DNA from: Priapulus caudatus
Lineage: Eukaryota; Priapulida; Priapulimorpha; Priapulimorphida; Priapulidae
Direction of reading: 5' to 3'
Length of the DNA stretch: 60,000 bases
NCBI RefSeq assembly: GCF_000485595.1
Contig: NW_014577281.1
Coordinates: 101,690-161,689 of the forward strand
This document shows, in pieces, positions 32,701 to 44,611 of this stretch. Under the pieces are notes generated by a model that was not told the DNA's origin, did no database searches, and saw only the letters and a list, made by a program, of their open reading frames with translations. The first letter of the stretch is position 1. Each line of letters starts with the position of its first letter. The position numbers were made by a program, and so were the translations under genes.

Positions 32701-35700
32701 ACTGGACAGTGAATAATGGATTAGGAAAGTGAGTATGGAATCTATCGCACACGCACCCATCAGAGGGAGCCACGGGTGCAACCAGGCGTGTATGGGCATC
32801 GTGTCGGTGAGTGGATTCCAGCTCGTCACTTCGGCGTGCAGACGTGGCATAACGAGCTGATCCAACACATTGTGCAGAATCCACGTGGGTAACAGAGGCA
32901 TCCAGTTTTCCACGAGCTCAATTAGTGGCTCAGGCTCCCTAACCTGCCACCGCCTGAAATACACATTGGTATGGCTTATTAGGTAAACCAAAGCCTTTAC
33001 CTGATTCAGACACTACTAGTTCTGTGTGATATTTTTAACAAATTCATTTTTATATTCAATGTTGGTACATAAAATTCATCGGTAAGTGTGGTATTATTAA
33101 TTGTTGTATCATTATTGATTGACAAAATTTCATGTGTTTTATGTGTTGTTATGTATTTGTTTGTATATTGTATGCGAAATTGTTTGTTGAATATTAACAA
33201 AAGATCACTACTTACATGACACTGGTCCTGATAATAGGCATCCATATCTCCCAAACCAGCTGCTGATAGCTATCCATGTTCTCCAAACTTTGCCCAAACA
33301 GTCTAGAAGTGCCAGATACATAGAGTAATCAGTGTCAACACTGGTGTTGTTCTACTTACAGTAATACACAATTACAAACGTAATGCATTCCAGAGAAAAA
33401 CAATCATAATGTGAAATTTTGTAACATTAATCACATAGGAAAAAAAGAGTTCGGTTAGAAAAGCTCATTCATTCCTTTAAAATATTACATAAGAGCAAAT
33501 TTTCGTTTTGTAATATGAGTAAAGTAATTTCGTAACTTACAAATACTGTAGCGGCGAATTTATGTAACCAGAGTTATCATAACACAGAGTATTACTGTAC
33601 CCTGTCCAAACCAGAATGAAAAAAATCAACATAGCATGCTTGCTCATACACACAAAATGATATTTTCCCTATGCCCTTTTACATGCCCTCAGGTACCATA
33701 TTACCTGAAAGGTAGGGCATGAAATATACCTGTTGCCATCCTCAAGAATATCTTTCCAGTGCTTGAAAACCTCCAATCCCATTGTGCTGTCTGCCAATGG
33801 GTCCCAGTCCACTAAAAACTTCTTCACCTATTAAACATTGAAATACAATACCAGATACATTTATTTGTATGCAAATATTGCAAGCATCATTAAATATGCC
33901 AGTTTTACATTAGAATTATGTACTTATGATCCACCCACATTTATTAAATACAGCAAAGACATAAAGAAACTGGCCTCTATTTTTGCATTATTATCATGAT
34001 TACACCACATACTTAGGTCTAATGAACAACAATTACGTAGAATGACATGCGCTGAGGTTTGTTTACTTAGGTATAGTGTCCGATATGTAATTCTAATTTA
34101 ACCTCACCAGTGGATAGACAATGGCCACAGCCAAGGATGATAAGTCATACATCTTGTACTCCTCAAAGAACTGCTCCTGAAACGTCCGGAACATGTCTGC
34201 GCACTCAGTAAGGGTCAACGGATCGGTGGCGCCCTCTTGTGTTCTCGTCTCCAGGCTGAATAAATGAGATAATAAACACGTGCCTTTGATGTTGGAGGAT
34301 AAGAGGAACTAACACATACTACGCTTAATATACGGACGCAGTAACGAATATGAATTGTTATATAATTCAGGTTGAAACAAGTATACGTTTCCTTGAACTT
34401 TTAGTCGATTTGCTTAACACTCGACATTCAGAAAAATAACAACTGATAATTACAAAAAATGTGCAGAATATCAGTCAAAGATACAAAAGAGAGATGAAGA
34501 GGAATGAAACTATTTCTTTAGCGTATATTGCTGAAGTGGATGTGACTGCTGGTCGATGAGCATAAGATCATGACGTGTATGAAGTATTATCATGAATTCA
34601 CATAATTCAGGTGAGATGAAAGATAACAAAGGACTGACAAGAGACTAAGGACAATAACGCTGCGTTTACACTATCGATTTTTGTCAGCAAATCGTCCGAG
34701 TCGTGCAAAATAGAACACATTCTATTTCTCCAACTCAGCGACTTGACTCCCGACTCCGACTCCAACTCAATCGAATTTCAGCCGATTAGTTGGAATGCAC
34801 TTGAAATCGGTACAATTTGCTGACAAAAATCGATAGTGTAAGCGCAGCTTAAAGGACTGACGAAAGATGGAGGATGACGAGGAACTTGCAAAGCATGAAG
34901 AATGAAGAAGAACTGGCGCAAGATGAAAGATGGCGGAGAGTGAAGGTCTCACTCGCACCTTTCTACAAAGTCTACAATCTCGCTCAGCCGCTTCAGCTGC
35001 TGGGCTTCTTGCTCGATGAGAGTGGACAGCTTCTCCTCCTCATATGTGACATTCACCACAGTGTCCCGCTCGTATCTCAGCTCTCGGTCGTTCTACGAAT
35101 GAACCGAAAAAAACATGTACGCTGAGTGCGATTTCGATTTTTACAAGCAGCTAGAGATGGGCAGAGATTAAGCAAGATAAATTTGAGTATTTAGGCACAT
35201 CTATTTTAACAGCTCAGTGGCTGAACTTGTTGATATTGCTGGATAACTCTGATGGGCAGTCATCACACAATTTAACACCTGAATGACTTGGCACTATAAT
35301 ACCGATTCCCATCTAGGTACCCCCGAAACCAGCTAGGTAATGACGAAATCGAGACGCGCCAAAGTAGCGCTCGAACCGGCCCTCTTTTACCTTTCCATTG
35401 GGAAGTCGACACAGGGCAGAAACAGAGCGATGGTGACAAACAGATGCAAAAATGCAGGCTTACCTCCAGAATGTCCTGCTCTGACATTGACACGAGGGTA
35501 CTGAGATTGTGCAGGAGTTCAGGAAGCTCAAAAGCCCTCTCAGCACTCGTTGCCTGTAGTTCTTCTTCCACGTCAGGTTTGTCGTGCTTCCGCCCCAATG
35601 CATCATAGCCTGTCAGATGCCACAATAAATTTATCAATGTTATATCACGAGCCCAATTCACTTAGCATGCTCACAGAAAGCGTAGCAGATAAAAAGTGTG

Positions 35701-38700
35701 ATTAATCAATCAATCAATCAATCAATCATACTTCATCAACAGGGCAGATTCCTAAAACCAACTTTAACGAATAAATAAAAAATCAACAAATAAGTGTTCA
35801 TCTATAGGACACATAGATTGCAAGGCTGAAAGAGAAACTAATATTAGTGCCAACCATCTATAAATAGTACCCACCTCCCTTTAGCTCCCCTTAAGGATAC
35901 ACTCAAGCTTTTTGCATGAGTATTGCTCCAATGAAGAATAAATGTTTATTGACCAATGAAACAAATCAATCACACACTTTATTTATAGACGAGATGTATT
36001 TCTATGCTCAAGCCAAAAAATATCATGAAATTTCCAGCACCTTATTATGTAACAAAACTAATTTTGAATTTTCATGTAAAAATGACATTTTGTATATTGC
36101 TCAATGACCAGTGTGAAAGTAAAATTCTCACGACAAGTTAAACACAATATGCACCAAAATCACACATCAGTATTTTTCTTCTAAGTTTTATATTTACCAA
36201 AGAAAAGAGGAAAAAACTGAAAAAGAGATTGAAAATTCAGACAGAAAAATACCATAAAAAACCATAACTTATAAAAGATGGAACCTAATATCAAACCCTG
36301 ACACACTTTATTACAGCAATGTGTTCCCATTAAACATGTTAAAATGAGTGTAAAATTCAATTATTCCAAATTGTAATGATAGAGAAATGTCCATTTATAC
36401 ATGCGTATCCTTAATTGTGCAACACACAATACAGCTTACCGTGTAGGACTCGCTGCTCTCTCCCAGTCAAGTCAATCACTTTCACCTGGCTCAACTCACT
36501 CCTTGGTTTTTTCTTGCTTGTCCTGTCAGAAGATGCCTGTAGCTCCTCTATAGTCTTATATTTGTAGTTTGCTTTCTTCTTCTGTGTCCCAAGTAAATGT
36601 AAAGATCAGGATGGAAGTCAGTGAAGACAGGGAATATACATGGTTAATTCGTCCCGCACTTTGTGCCAAGAGTTTGTTCAGATAATCGTGAAAAATAAAA
36701 ATGCTGAAATGTTCCGCTTTTCTTTCCTTACATTTGTGCATCAGTGAGTTTCTTACTGAGAGTGTAACCACTAGGACCGATAATGACAATGGTATAGCTT
36801 GACTTATTGAACAACACCGATTAGCTATAACATGCTTAAACAGTTCACATAGAGGAAACACTCACACCAGCTTGTTTCTTCCACTGACGAGTTTCCCCTA
36901 TACCACCCTCCTGGTCGTCTCCTTCCTCCTGACTAATCTTGGCCTTTCTGCTTCTCTCTGGACCATAAGCTCCTGTACAAAAAGATGAGCATGATATTAT
37001 TATACTGTGGCACTTAAAATTGTAATGCAAGTAACAGTGATGATCGTTCACTGCCAAAGGTATACAAAGTCATTTGCACTAATATGGAAGAAGACCAAGT
37101 AGTTTCACTAATGACTAGTCCTGCCACATAGTGGAATATAAACTATGTTTTACTAATTTGGAACAAAGATTCACTAAGTATGAGCTAGTGGAAGTAGTTC
37201 CAGTCACCACTAGCTTTGCCACTCAGAGGAATAATAACGGCTATATGGCTCTCACCTATTGCCCCCTTGCCTTTGCGTACGACAGCTTCCACTGGTGTCA
37301 CGATGCCCTGTTTGTTCTTGCCGATACCCTTGCCTGGCTCGTATCCCATCTGCAGTAGCAGCTTTGCTCCGATTCCTTTCGTGTGTTTTTCCCAGCTTCC
37401 GAATTCTCTAACGTGATGGAACAAAAGACATAACATAATAACGTCAAAGGAGCAGGTTTATGCAAGCGAACAATGTGAGGACGTGTAATCATAAGGAAGC
37501 AATACTAAAGCAATACGAACAAAGTCAGAGGTTTTAACTTTTAACTATCAATTAAATGAATTATTTCATAAATAACTGCACAATCAAGAAAACTATAGCG
37601 AAATATAGTCTCACCTAATAGCGAACATGTTACTGATTACTCCAGTATAAAAATTACCATAACTTTATGCTGTTATGGTATATAAAATCTTATATAATAT
37701 CTATCTATAGTATCTTTTGGATCGCGACAACTCATTTGCAATTGGTAACAACCAGACAAAAGTGCATCTCATTGAGTGACATAATGCTTCTAGACTGGTA
37801 CAACGTCTCTATTGTTTAATTCAAGTTACCATGTCAAAGTACAGAGACGGGGGCTTGACTTTCGAGAGAAACAAGTGGTATAACCAAGTAACCGTAAAGG
37901 CTGTTTAAATTCTTGCATTAAGGTTACCACACTGATTAATGTTTTGTTTGCATCCCTACTGGTTCTGGTAAGATACAACCATTAAACATATTTGTCAGTA
38001 AAATTAAAAAACAAAAGTTCTCTGCAAATAAACTCATTATACTTCCCAAGGGTGTCAGTAGCTCAACATTTGTCCAAAGGTAACATAATTACTGGCTTAT
38101 TGAGATGCAGTCTAAGCCATACTAAGATGGGCTATTCTTTATTATTATTCATTATTTATTTATTATTAATATATTTATTATTTATTCTTATTTATTTATT
38201 TTATATTTATTCTTTATTCTATATTAGCTTTTCTAACTTCCCAATTATATTAACTTCTAAATAAATCCCAATTATATATCCTTACATAAATTTATGCCAA
38301 AAACTAAATGCTTATTTGACCGAAACAACTCAGTGCTATCAGTTACGTGATAAATATCGAAGTACACTTGCCGAATGACGACATCAATAGAAATATAAGC
38401 TAACCAATAACCATACTTACTGGTCACGCTGTTGATGAGACCTGTAACTTCCAGATCTGCTAGCACTGACTTCCTTTCCTCGCCTACCACTTTTGGATTG
38501 CATGGGGTGCTTCTTTCTGCCAAGCCCTATCCTATGCAGCACCTCTTCATCGTCATCATCCAAATCTATTAACATGGGGTAATTGGTCTAAAATGTCTAA
38601 CACGTTGCTAAGAAAAACTTTCCAATGTCATTCATGGAAAATGTCAGACTGACAGAAATTTAAATACAATCACTGAAATATTTACTAAACACCTCATACG

Positions 38701-41076
38701 ACTATTATCAAGAGCTAATAATATTATTAGAGGTAAGAGAGGTATTAGAGGTATTATTAGCTCTTGCTATTATGCTAATTTTAATAGTTATCCTTGACGG
38801 TCAGTCGTACTCGTTATTTTAGTATATAGTGAATAACGGCCATAATAAGACATGACATAATTAGACATAATTAGGGGTGCACCGGAACTTGGATCCGGCC
38901 AGATAGTTCCAGCATTCAATTTTTCAAAGTTCCGGTCCCAACCCTAACCCTAACCCTTCAGGAACGGCCGGAACAGGAACTTTTTCCTAATTTCATTTCT
39001 GCTACAAGCGTCACCAAGATCAAAAGATCAGTCACTGAATGTAGTTGAGCATCAATAGAATCAACTTGCTGACAATATAGTGTTAACAACTTCACACTAT
39101 TCTGCCCAGAAAACGTTTGCCACTTGAACATCAGCTAACTAACTGAACTGAACCTAACTGATGTTAGGTGATTCACGAGATTTTCTTTTAAAATAAAATG
39201 CTCTTAGAGCCACAGGAATGGCATCTGTTTGTTAGTTGAAAATAATCGACTAAAACCAGGGATACTGCAACATGCAGGTTTTGCCACACAATTCGCTCGC
39301 GAATAAGATGCCAGAATTATGCACTGTAAGCAGATGATTCATACACTTAACAACCATCCTGTAATTAGAACTTTGTAGAATTGAGAACAATGAGAGCAAT
39401 GTAGAATGTGAACATGTAGCCAATGAGAACATGTATATATAATGAGAACATGAGAAAATGAGAACATGAGAACATGAGAACATGAGACATAATGAGAACA
39501 TGTGACATAATGAGAACATGTAGAACAATGAGCATTGTCCTACTCGCCTGAGTGATGTGCCTGCTAATAATATTTCGTTCAGGCCGAGTGAGTTTGTGCA
39601 ATACTGGGCCAATTAAAACTGTCAAGTTTATTCCCAGCTTAAGTTCCGGTTCCGGCCATGTATATATAGTTCCGGCCGGAACTTTTTTCAAGTTCCGGCT
39701 GGTTCTGGATCCAGCCAGAACTTAAAAAGTTGGATCCGGTGCACCCCTAGACATAATCAATCAAAATGTGACTGACCAAATTAAACCTATAGACAAACTA
39801 TGCTTCAAGTTAAATATATCAGCTAGCTAGAATATGCACGTGCCTTACCATAAACATAACTATATATTGTAGAGATATGTAAATGGTATTACCTTAGATA
39901 GCCACATTATATGTGATTATATTTTTAAGAATCACTCAAGTTATACAAATATCTCAATTAAAAATTACAACTTCTTTCCGAATATATATATAATTTTTAC
40001 TTTTAAACTTATCTTATGTAACTTAATTAACCAAATTTATGTTATATAATTTAGAAATTATCCATTACCTTCATCCTCTTCATTTTTGCTAATTTTCCCA
40101 TCTGACTGTTTGACGCCACCACTGATGAAATCGACTGGTGCTACATAATTCTTCTTTGATTTCTTCCTGCCATGATTTGGTCTGTCTTCGTCACTAGACC
40201 CTTCCTGTGCCCAGATGCCTATGGAGCATAATTATAATTAATATGCATCATGAAAGACATGGCGATCGAATGTATATTTATTCTAAGATAAACCTGACTA
40301 CTACACTACTAAACCTGCCATTTGAGCACAATAGTATCCCTGAGAGGGTCTATGTCCCCCAGGGTACTGCCGGAACGTACCATGGGTACGGTCCGGTATA
40401 CCGGAACGTACCTTGGTACTAGGGCTGTAACGATACACAAGCCTCTCGATTCGATACAGTTCTCGATATTAGCTTTCTCGATTCGATTCCTTCGATTCGA
40501 TTCCCAAAATATTGAAATGTTATCTTATTTTTTATATTTTCATTATTTTGCAATAATAAATTATTAGAAATTGACAATGAATACTAAATGGTGAATAGAC
40601 TAGAGAGTCTAGAGAGTATATATACACTGCACAGTCGCTGAGTAACATTGTTGAGTAACACCAGAGCATATAAATCAGTGATTTATATGCTCTGGTAACA
40701 CTCCACAGTATATAGCGAAGTGCCGCCATCTATTGAAGGAAAAAAGTGGTATCGAAATGGAATCGAAAATACGGGGAAAATATCGAGGATCGGATCGAGG
40801 GAAGAGAATCTCGATCCGATTCGATTTCGGTGGATCGTTACAGCCCTATTTGGTACTATCTAATATGCCGGACCGTACCTCGCCTACTCCACTAACGAGT
40901 CTAGGGAGTCGCCTACGCCTACTCCCTAACCCTAACCCTAACCAGAACCCAAACCCTAACCATATCAGATAGTTACCAGGGTACGTTCCGGCAGTACCCT
41001 GGGGGACATAGACCCTATGAGCAATAGTATTGATCAGGACTCATGAATCATAATAATGATATATAATATCTTTCTA

Positions 41077-41110
<34 letters not shown>

Positions 41111-41901
41111 GAAGTAAAGTCACACACGAACACCCGTGTAGATAAAAACAAAGTCAAGGTATAGAATAAGGGTGTTTAAAGTTTAAAGTTTACGAGCTCT
41201 TCATCAGGTCATCATTCCAATGTCTGCTGACCTGATGAAGAGCTCGTAAACTTTAANNNNNNNNNNCTACCTGTCAAGCTATTAAGATTTGTTTCAATAT
41301 CACTATAAATACCATAAAAATAATTTGTATAAAAAAAAAACTATGTAGCAGGGTGCGAAATTAACGGGAGTCCAGAGTCAAATACTCCCTGATTTACTTT
41401 CGGACTCACTGATTTGACATATGCAAGAGTGACTCCCTGCAAATTCTGCCATACTATTACTAACTAGTTCGTTCCGGAGCACGGCCTCGCTGAATTACTG
41501 TATTTTTTCAGCTAATGTCCAAAGAAAATTTGGCAGACGTGCAACTGCATGAATCTTAAAAATAAGCACATGCGTTATTGTTAATATCTTTAATTTTGAA
41601 CCTCATTTTGCTGCGGACTCTCTCTTTTTGAGGGTAGGGAGTCCGTTGGAAGTTAATTTCTACCCCTGTATATATATATATATATACATAGATATATAAA
41701 TAGCGAATACTCTATTCACAGATGATGATATTGATGTATAGACATTAACGAAATTTTTATAAAATACTAGCAAGGTTTTGGATACTTACCATATGTTTGT
41801 TGCTCCTTAGACATGCGAAATTGAGGCCGGTCAGGGTTGAACTCATTTTCGAGATCGTAGTCATTAATTTCAAAGCTCTCAACCACGTCTTCTTCTGCCA
41901 T
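29772..41901 (-). CDS. TFIP11: TFIP11 (tuftelin-interacting protein 11), G-patch spliceosome-disassembly factor, 18 coding exons
   Basis: Exons in gene order, high to low: 41901-41790, 40218-40069, 38565-38421, 37407-37256, 36972-36866, 36581-36440, 35609-35464, 35092-34959, 34255-34108, 33827-33730, 33302-33216, 32953-32757, 32547-32397, 32119-32052, 31755-31661, 31172-31061, 30607-30447, 30029-29772. They join in frame to 2463 nt (820 residues; human about 837). Order: acidic N-terminal TIP region ([21 protein letters not shown]), G-patch (about 147-190), coiled GCFC region ([47 protein letters not shown]) and the conserved C-terminus ([22 protein letters not shown]). Known role: activates the helicase DHX15/Prp43 to release the intron lariat and take apart the spliceosome in the nucleus. 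Exon 5/6 and 17/18 borders were chosen by reading phase among close alternatives. The start ATG at 41901 fits the family N-terminus. Confidence 0.96.
34658..34849. mobile_element. MITE in TFIP11 intron 8 (192 bp)
   Basis: The ends share (C/G)TTTACACTATCGATTTTTG-type arms: left CGCTGCGTTTACACTATCG and right (reversed) AGCTGCGCTTACACTATCG, then TTTTTGTCAGCAAAT on both sides. TAA lies at 34655-34657 and 34850-34852. It is probably a PIF/Harbinger-type or TA-targeting MITE. Confidence 0.72.
35702..35727. repeat. (ATCA)n microsatellite
   Basis: About six ATCA units in TFIP11 intron 6. Confidence 0.85.
37256..37407 (-). other. TFIP11 exon 4: G-patch domain
   Basis: The exon encodes [26 protein letters not shown] and [12 protein letters not shown] with the regularly spaced glycines of a G-patch, followed by [13 protein letters not shown] across the next border. 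This is the most diagnostic block of the gene and is the part that contacts DHX15. Confidence 0.95.
38872..39749. mobile_element. hAT-like MITE in TFIP11 intron 2 (878 bp)
   Basis: Terminal repeats TAGGGGTGCACCGGA on both ends, flanked by a perfect 8-bp target duplication GACATAAT (38864-38871 and 39750-39757). The interior has two to three CCCTAA telomere-like units (about 38940-38957), a decamer-like AATGAGAACATG array (about 39405-39530) and repeated TTCCGGC motifs. No transposase is seen; the reading frames across it are not recognisable proteins. Confidence 0.9.
40420..40848. mobile_element. hAT-like MITE nested in the Mutator-like copy (429 bp)
   Basis: Ends TAGGGCTGTAACGAT and ATCGTTACAGCCCTA, with 8-bp flanks CTTGGTAC (40412-40419) and TTTGGTAC (40849-40856) that match at 7 of 8 bases. 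Internal sub-repeats of TCGATTCGAT lie near both ends. Confidence 0.85.
40661..40695. mobile_element. 35-bp palindromic insertion inside the nested MITE
   Basis: CCAGAGCATATAAATCA, a single G, and its exact reverse complement, flanked on both sides by TAACA (40656-40660, 40696-40700), which looks like a 5-bp target duplication. It is the innermost of three nested insertions. Confidence 0.65.
41063..41111. repeat. (CT)n(AT)n microsatellite
   Basis: Adjacent CT and TA runs in TFIP11 intron 1. Confidence 0.85.
41183..41256. repeat. Long hairpin ending at an assembly gap
   Basis: Perfect 29-nt arms (41183-41211 and 41228-41256) containing GAGCTCTTCATCAGGTCA and its complement, with a 16-nt loop. 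The right arm runs directly into ten Ns, so the inverted repeat probably continued beyond what was assembled. Confidence 0.85.
41257..41266. other. Assembly gap (10 N)
   Basis: Ten Ns in TFIP11 intron 1, directly after the palindrome. Confidence 1.
41349..41668 (-). mobile_element. hAT-like MITE, family A copy 2 (320 bp)
   Basis: It is an inverted copy of 3568-3954, with the end CAGGGTGCGAAATTAAC first and the CAGGGGTAGAAATTAAC end last (reversed). About 70 bp shorter than copy 1, with many GGAGTC motifs in both. No clear target repeat is seen here. It lies in TFIP11 intron 1. Confidence 0.75.
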
Positions 41902-43930
41902 TTTGTCGAAGTTGCTATCTTTGCACAAAGACCTCCTCTTGTTCAGTGTGTACTGATTTCTAATAAGGATCCTTCTTGCACTTCAGGGTGTGTAACTTTC
42001 TAAAAAATTCGAATTAACCAATAACTATCAGTAAAATATACAACTTTATATATACAATTTTACTGCATTGTCTCAAACAAGAGCAATGTTGCAGAGATGG
42101 AGAAGAGCAGAGATCTGGAGAAGAGATGAGCAGAGATGAGCAGAGAATGAGTAGAGATAGAGAAGGTAGTGCAAGGCTAACACTGTGCGCAAGTGAACCT
42201 GCGAAACCAAGGCTGTGCGCGATTAATGTTTAGACATACGATCTTCAGCAGTTCTTGGTCAAAATAAATAAACAACACCCCTGTCGATTTTAAAGGGCCT
42301 ACCCCCACATTGACAAAAATGACATAGGTCACAATCTGGCTTAACCCGACCAGGCTGTGTGACTAACGTCAATATAGCCTACACACTCATAACGCATAAC
42401 GTCAAGTCTCCTAACCCTAGCAAAGACAGTTTCTTGGAGCTAAATCTGGCCATATGCTCTCCATCCTTGAACCAAAATGAGTCTTTATATTCCAAGGGAC
42501 TTGAAAGGGACTTAGGGACTTGGGGACTTAGGGACTTAGAACTTGGTGACTTAGATACTTGGAAGGGACTTATATTCGAAGACTTACAAGATAGAGAGTA
42601 GATACTTAGGCTGAGAGGGTCTATGTCCCCCGGTCTATGTGTCGTCTACGCTTACTCCCTAACCCTAACCCTAACTTTAACCCTAACCCTAACTTTAACC
42701 CTAACCCTAACCATATCAAATAGTGACCAGGGTACGTTCCGGCGGTACCCTGGGGGACATAGCTAGACCCTATGAGCGATACTTAGTAATACTAATATAA
42801 TAGTAGTACCAGGATATTACTAATAGTAATACTCAGTAATAGTAGTAGTACTAGTACCATATTTATAGTAGTCTGTATTCTATATCTCTGGTAGTACCGG
42901 GCGGCCGTACGTGGTGCCATAGGAATAATATCACTATCAGATGTAGAATACAAATTCTTCTAATTTCTATGTGACCATGACAGTAAGTTGCAACTATTGA
43001 ACTATGACTACAGCGTACATCATACTACATGGTATTGTATGGATAACAACAACTACGCACAAAATGTATTCAGTCATCAGTCAGCACGAGCTAGCTGTTC
43101 ACAAACCGACGATAAAAGAATACACAGACTGCACGCAGACACGGTGAATATAAATTATTGAGCAGTACGTACCTAATGTAACATGTAAGACCTAGTAGTA
43201 GTAGTAAGACATGTGAACAGTTGTAGTTGTGGTCAGCCATTTGCGCCCGCTACATGTAATCACGGGAACGAACCGAAAAAATTGAGACCGAAACGGACCG
43301 TACGACGGAACGAGGTCCATTTGGACAAATGCGCGAGTAATACAACAATAATAATAGGCCTATATAAAATTCATATTTAAGTCACTACTAATTTTACTTG
43401 AATGGCCTTATGTAGGTAATATCAGGGATATCTTCTGATTTCTATATAACAATAACAATAAGAGAGAGAGAGCTCAGAGGGAGAGAGAGATGTGAAATAG
43501 CAAGTCAGGGTCCTCCTAAAGACGTGCCAGTATATTCCGCTAACGGAACATATAATTACCACTTGTTTAAAACGGTGCCTGAAAAAAAGAATGAGCTAAT
43601 GTAAAAATATATTAAATATTAAAAACTAGCTTTAGCCTGTGTCTTAACCAGCCGTCGGCTAACCGCAACTGCTTCGCACTTTCTCTCGCTAAAAGTCAAG
43701 AATACTGACTTGCCCACGTATAATGTTGACCACCTCTAATCTTGAATCTTGAGTGAAGGTACACGGTAAACACACTTCAACAACGCCAGCCAAGCATAAA
43801 TTTCTGATAGCTCGATACTCACAACATCGTGCCAACTCTCAACAACAGCCGTGCTAACGTCATATAGTGAGAGCTAACAGATTTGGCTCACCATGTCCTG
43901 TAAGCAATTGCGCTGCCATACCGAAAGCTA
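41902..43930. other. TFIP11 upstream region
   Basis: No coding exon is recognised. It should include the TFIP11 promoter. Besides the Mutator-like copy it holds a GAGCAGAGATGA array (about 42095-42170) and a GGGACTTAGG-type array (about 42497-42580). Confidence 0.55.
42610..42777. mobile_element. Mutator-like foldback element, copy 2 (168 bp)
   Basis: Ends GCTGAGAGGGTCTATGTCCC and (reversed) GCTCATAGGGTCTA, the latter with a CTA insertion just inside. A perfect 9-bp target duplication GATACTTAG lies at 42601-42609 and 42778-42786. Almost the whole interior is CCCTAA/CTTTAA telomere-like repeat. Confidence 0.85.
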
Positions 43931-43966
43931 ATCTACCTAAAAACCTTCACCGCACACACGCGGGCG

Positions 43967-43969
43967 CGT

Positions 43970-44022
<53 letters not shown>

Positions 44023-44215
44023 ACACACACACACACACCAAACACCACGACCACGCACGCACGCACGCACGCCGCCACGCGCACACGCACACGCACACAC
44101 ACACACACACACGCGGCGCCGCGCCCGCGCGCGCACACTGGCACACACACAACACACCGCACCAACCACACACACACACACTACACACACACACACACAC
44201 AACACACACACACAC
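43967..44215. repeat. (CA)n-rich tract
   Basis: CA repeats with GCAC and CGCG variants. Overlapping long frames (Thr-His or Val-Cys repeats) are artefacts. Confidence 0.9.
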
Positions 44216-44219
44216 ATTA

Positions 44220-44572
44220 TCTACGCCACCTCTTCCCCGACTGGTTCTCGCCCCCCCGCTCCTCCACCTCCTTTCCGTCTCCTCCACTCTCCTCCGTCCC
44301 TCCTCCTCCACCTCTCCTCTCTCCTTCCTCCTTCCTCCACCTCATCTCCTCCTCTTCCTGGCTCCTCCTGCCACCACCTTCTCCCCTCCTCCACCACCTG
44401 GCCCTCCGCTACCTCTCCTCCTTCTCTTCTTCCTCCTCTCCTTCTCATCCTCCCCTCTCCCTTCCTCCTCCTCGCTCCTCTGCCTTCTCCCCCTCCTCCT
44501 CCTCCACCACTCTCATCACGCTCTCCCCTCCTCCTCCTCCACTCACCTTCCCGCCTCCTCGACGTCCTCCGT
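44220..44572. repeat. Polypyrimidine tract of about 350 bp
   Basis: The + strand is almost purely C and T (CTCCTCC-type), with few purines. Such mirror-like homopurine/homopyrimidine DNA can form triplex structures. The open frames over it are low complexity. Confidence 0.85.
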
Positions 44573-44611
44573 TATCATGCTGTCAACAATGAATAATAGA
44601 TATATTGAATT

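Larger units (their letters stand above)
40339..41022. mobile_element. Mutator-like foldback element, copy 1, carrying nested insertions
   Basis: The ends carry long inverted repeats containing GGGTCTATGTCCCCCAGGGT and CCGGAACGTACC. The flanking 9-bp repeats are AATAGTATC (40330-40338) and AATAGTATT (41023-41031). Before the right repeat lies a CCCTAA telomere-like run (about 40925-40962). A hAT-like MITE (40420-40848) interrupts it. The long TIRs and 9-bp duplication fit Mutator-like elements. Confidence 0.78.

Noticed and set aside
41183-41256. Hammerhead-ribozyme-like CTGATGA box in the hairpin
   Set aside because: The required GAAA box and a matching stem I/III layout are missing (GTAAAC is found instead).
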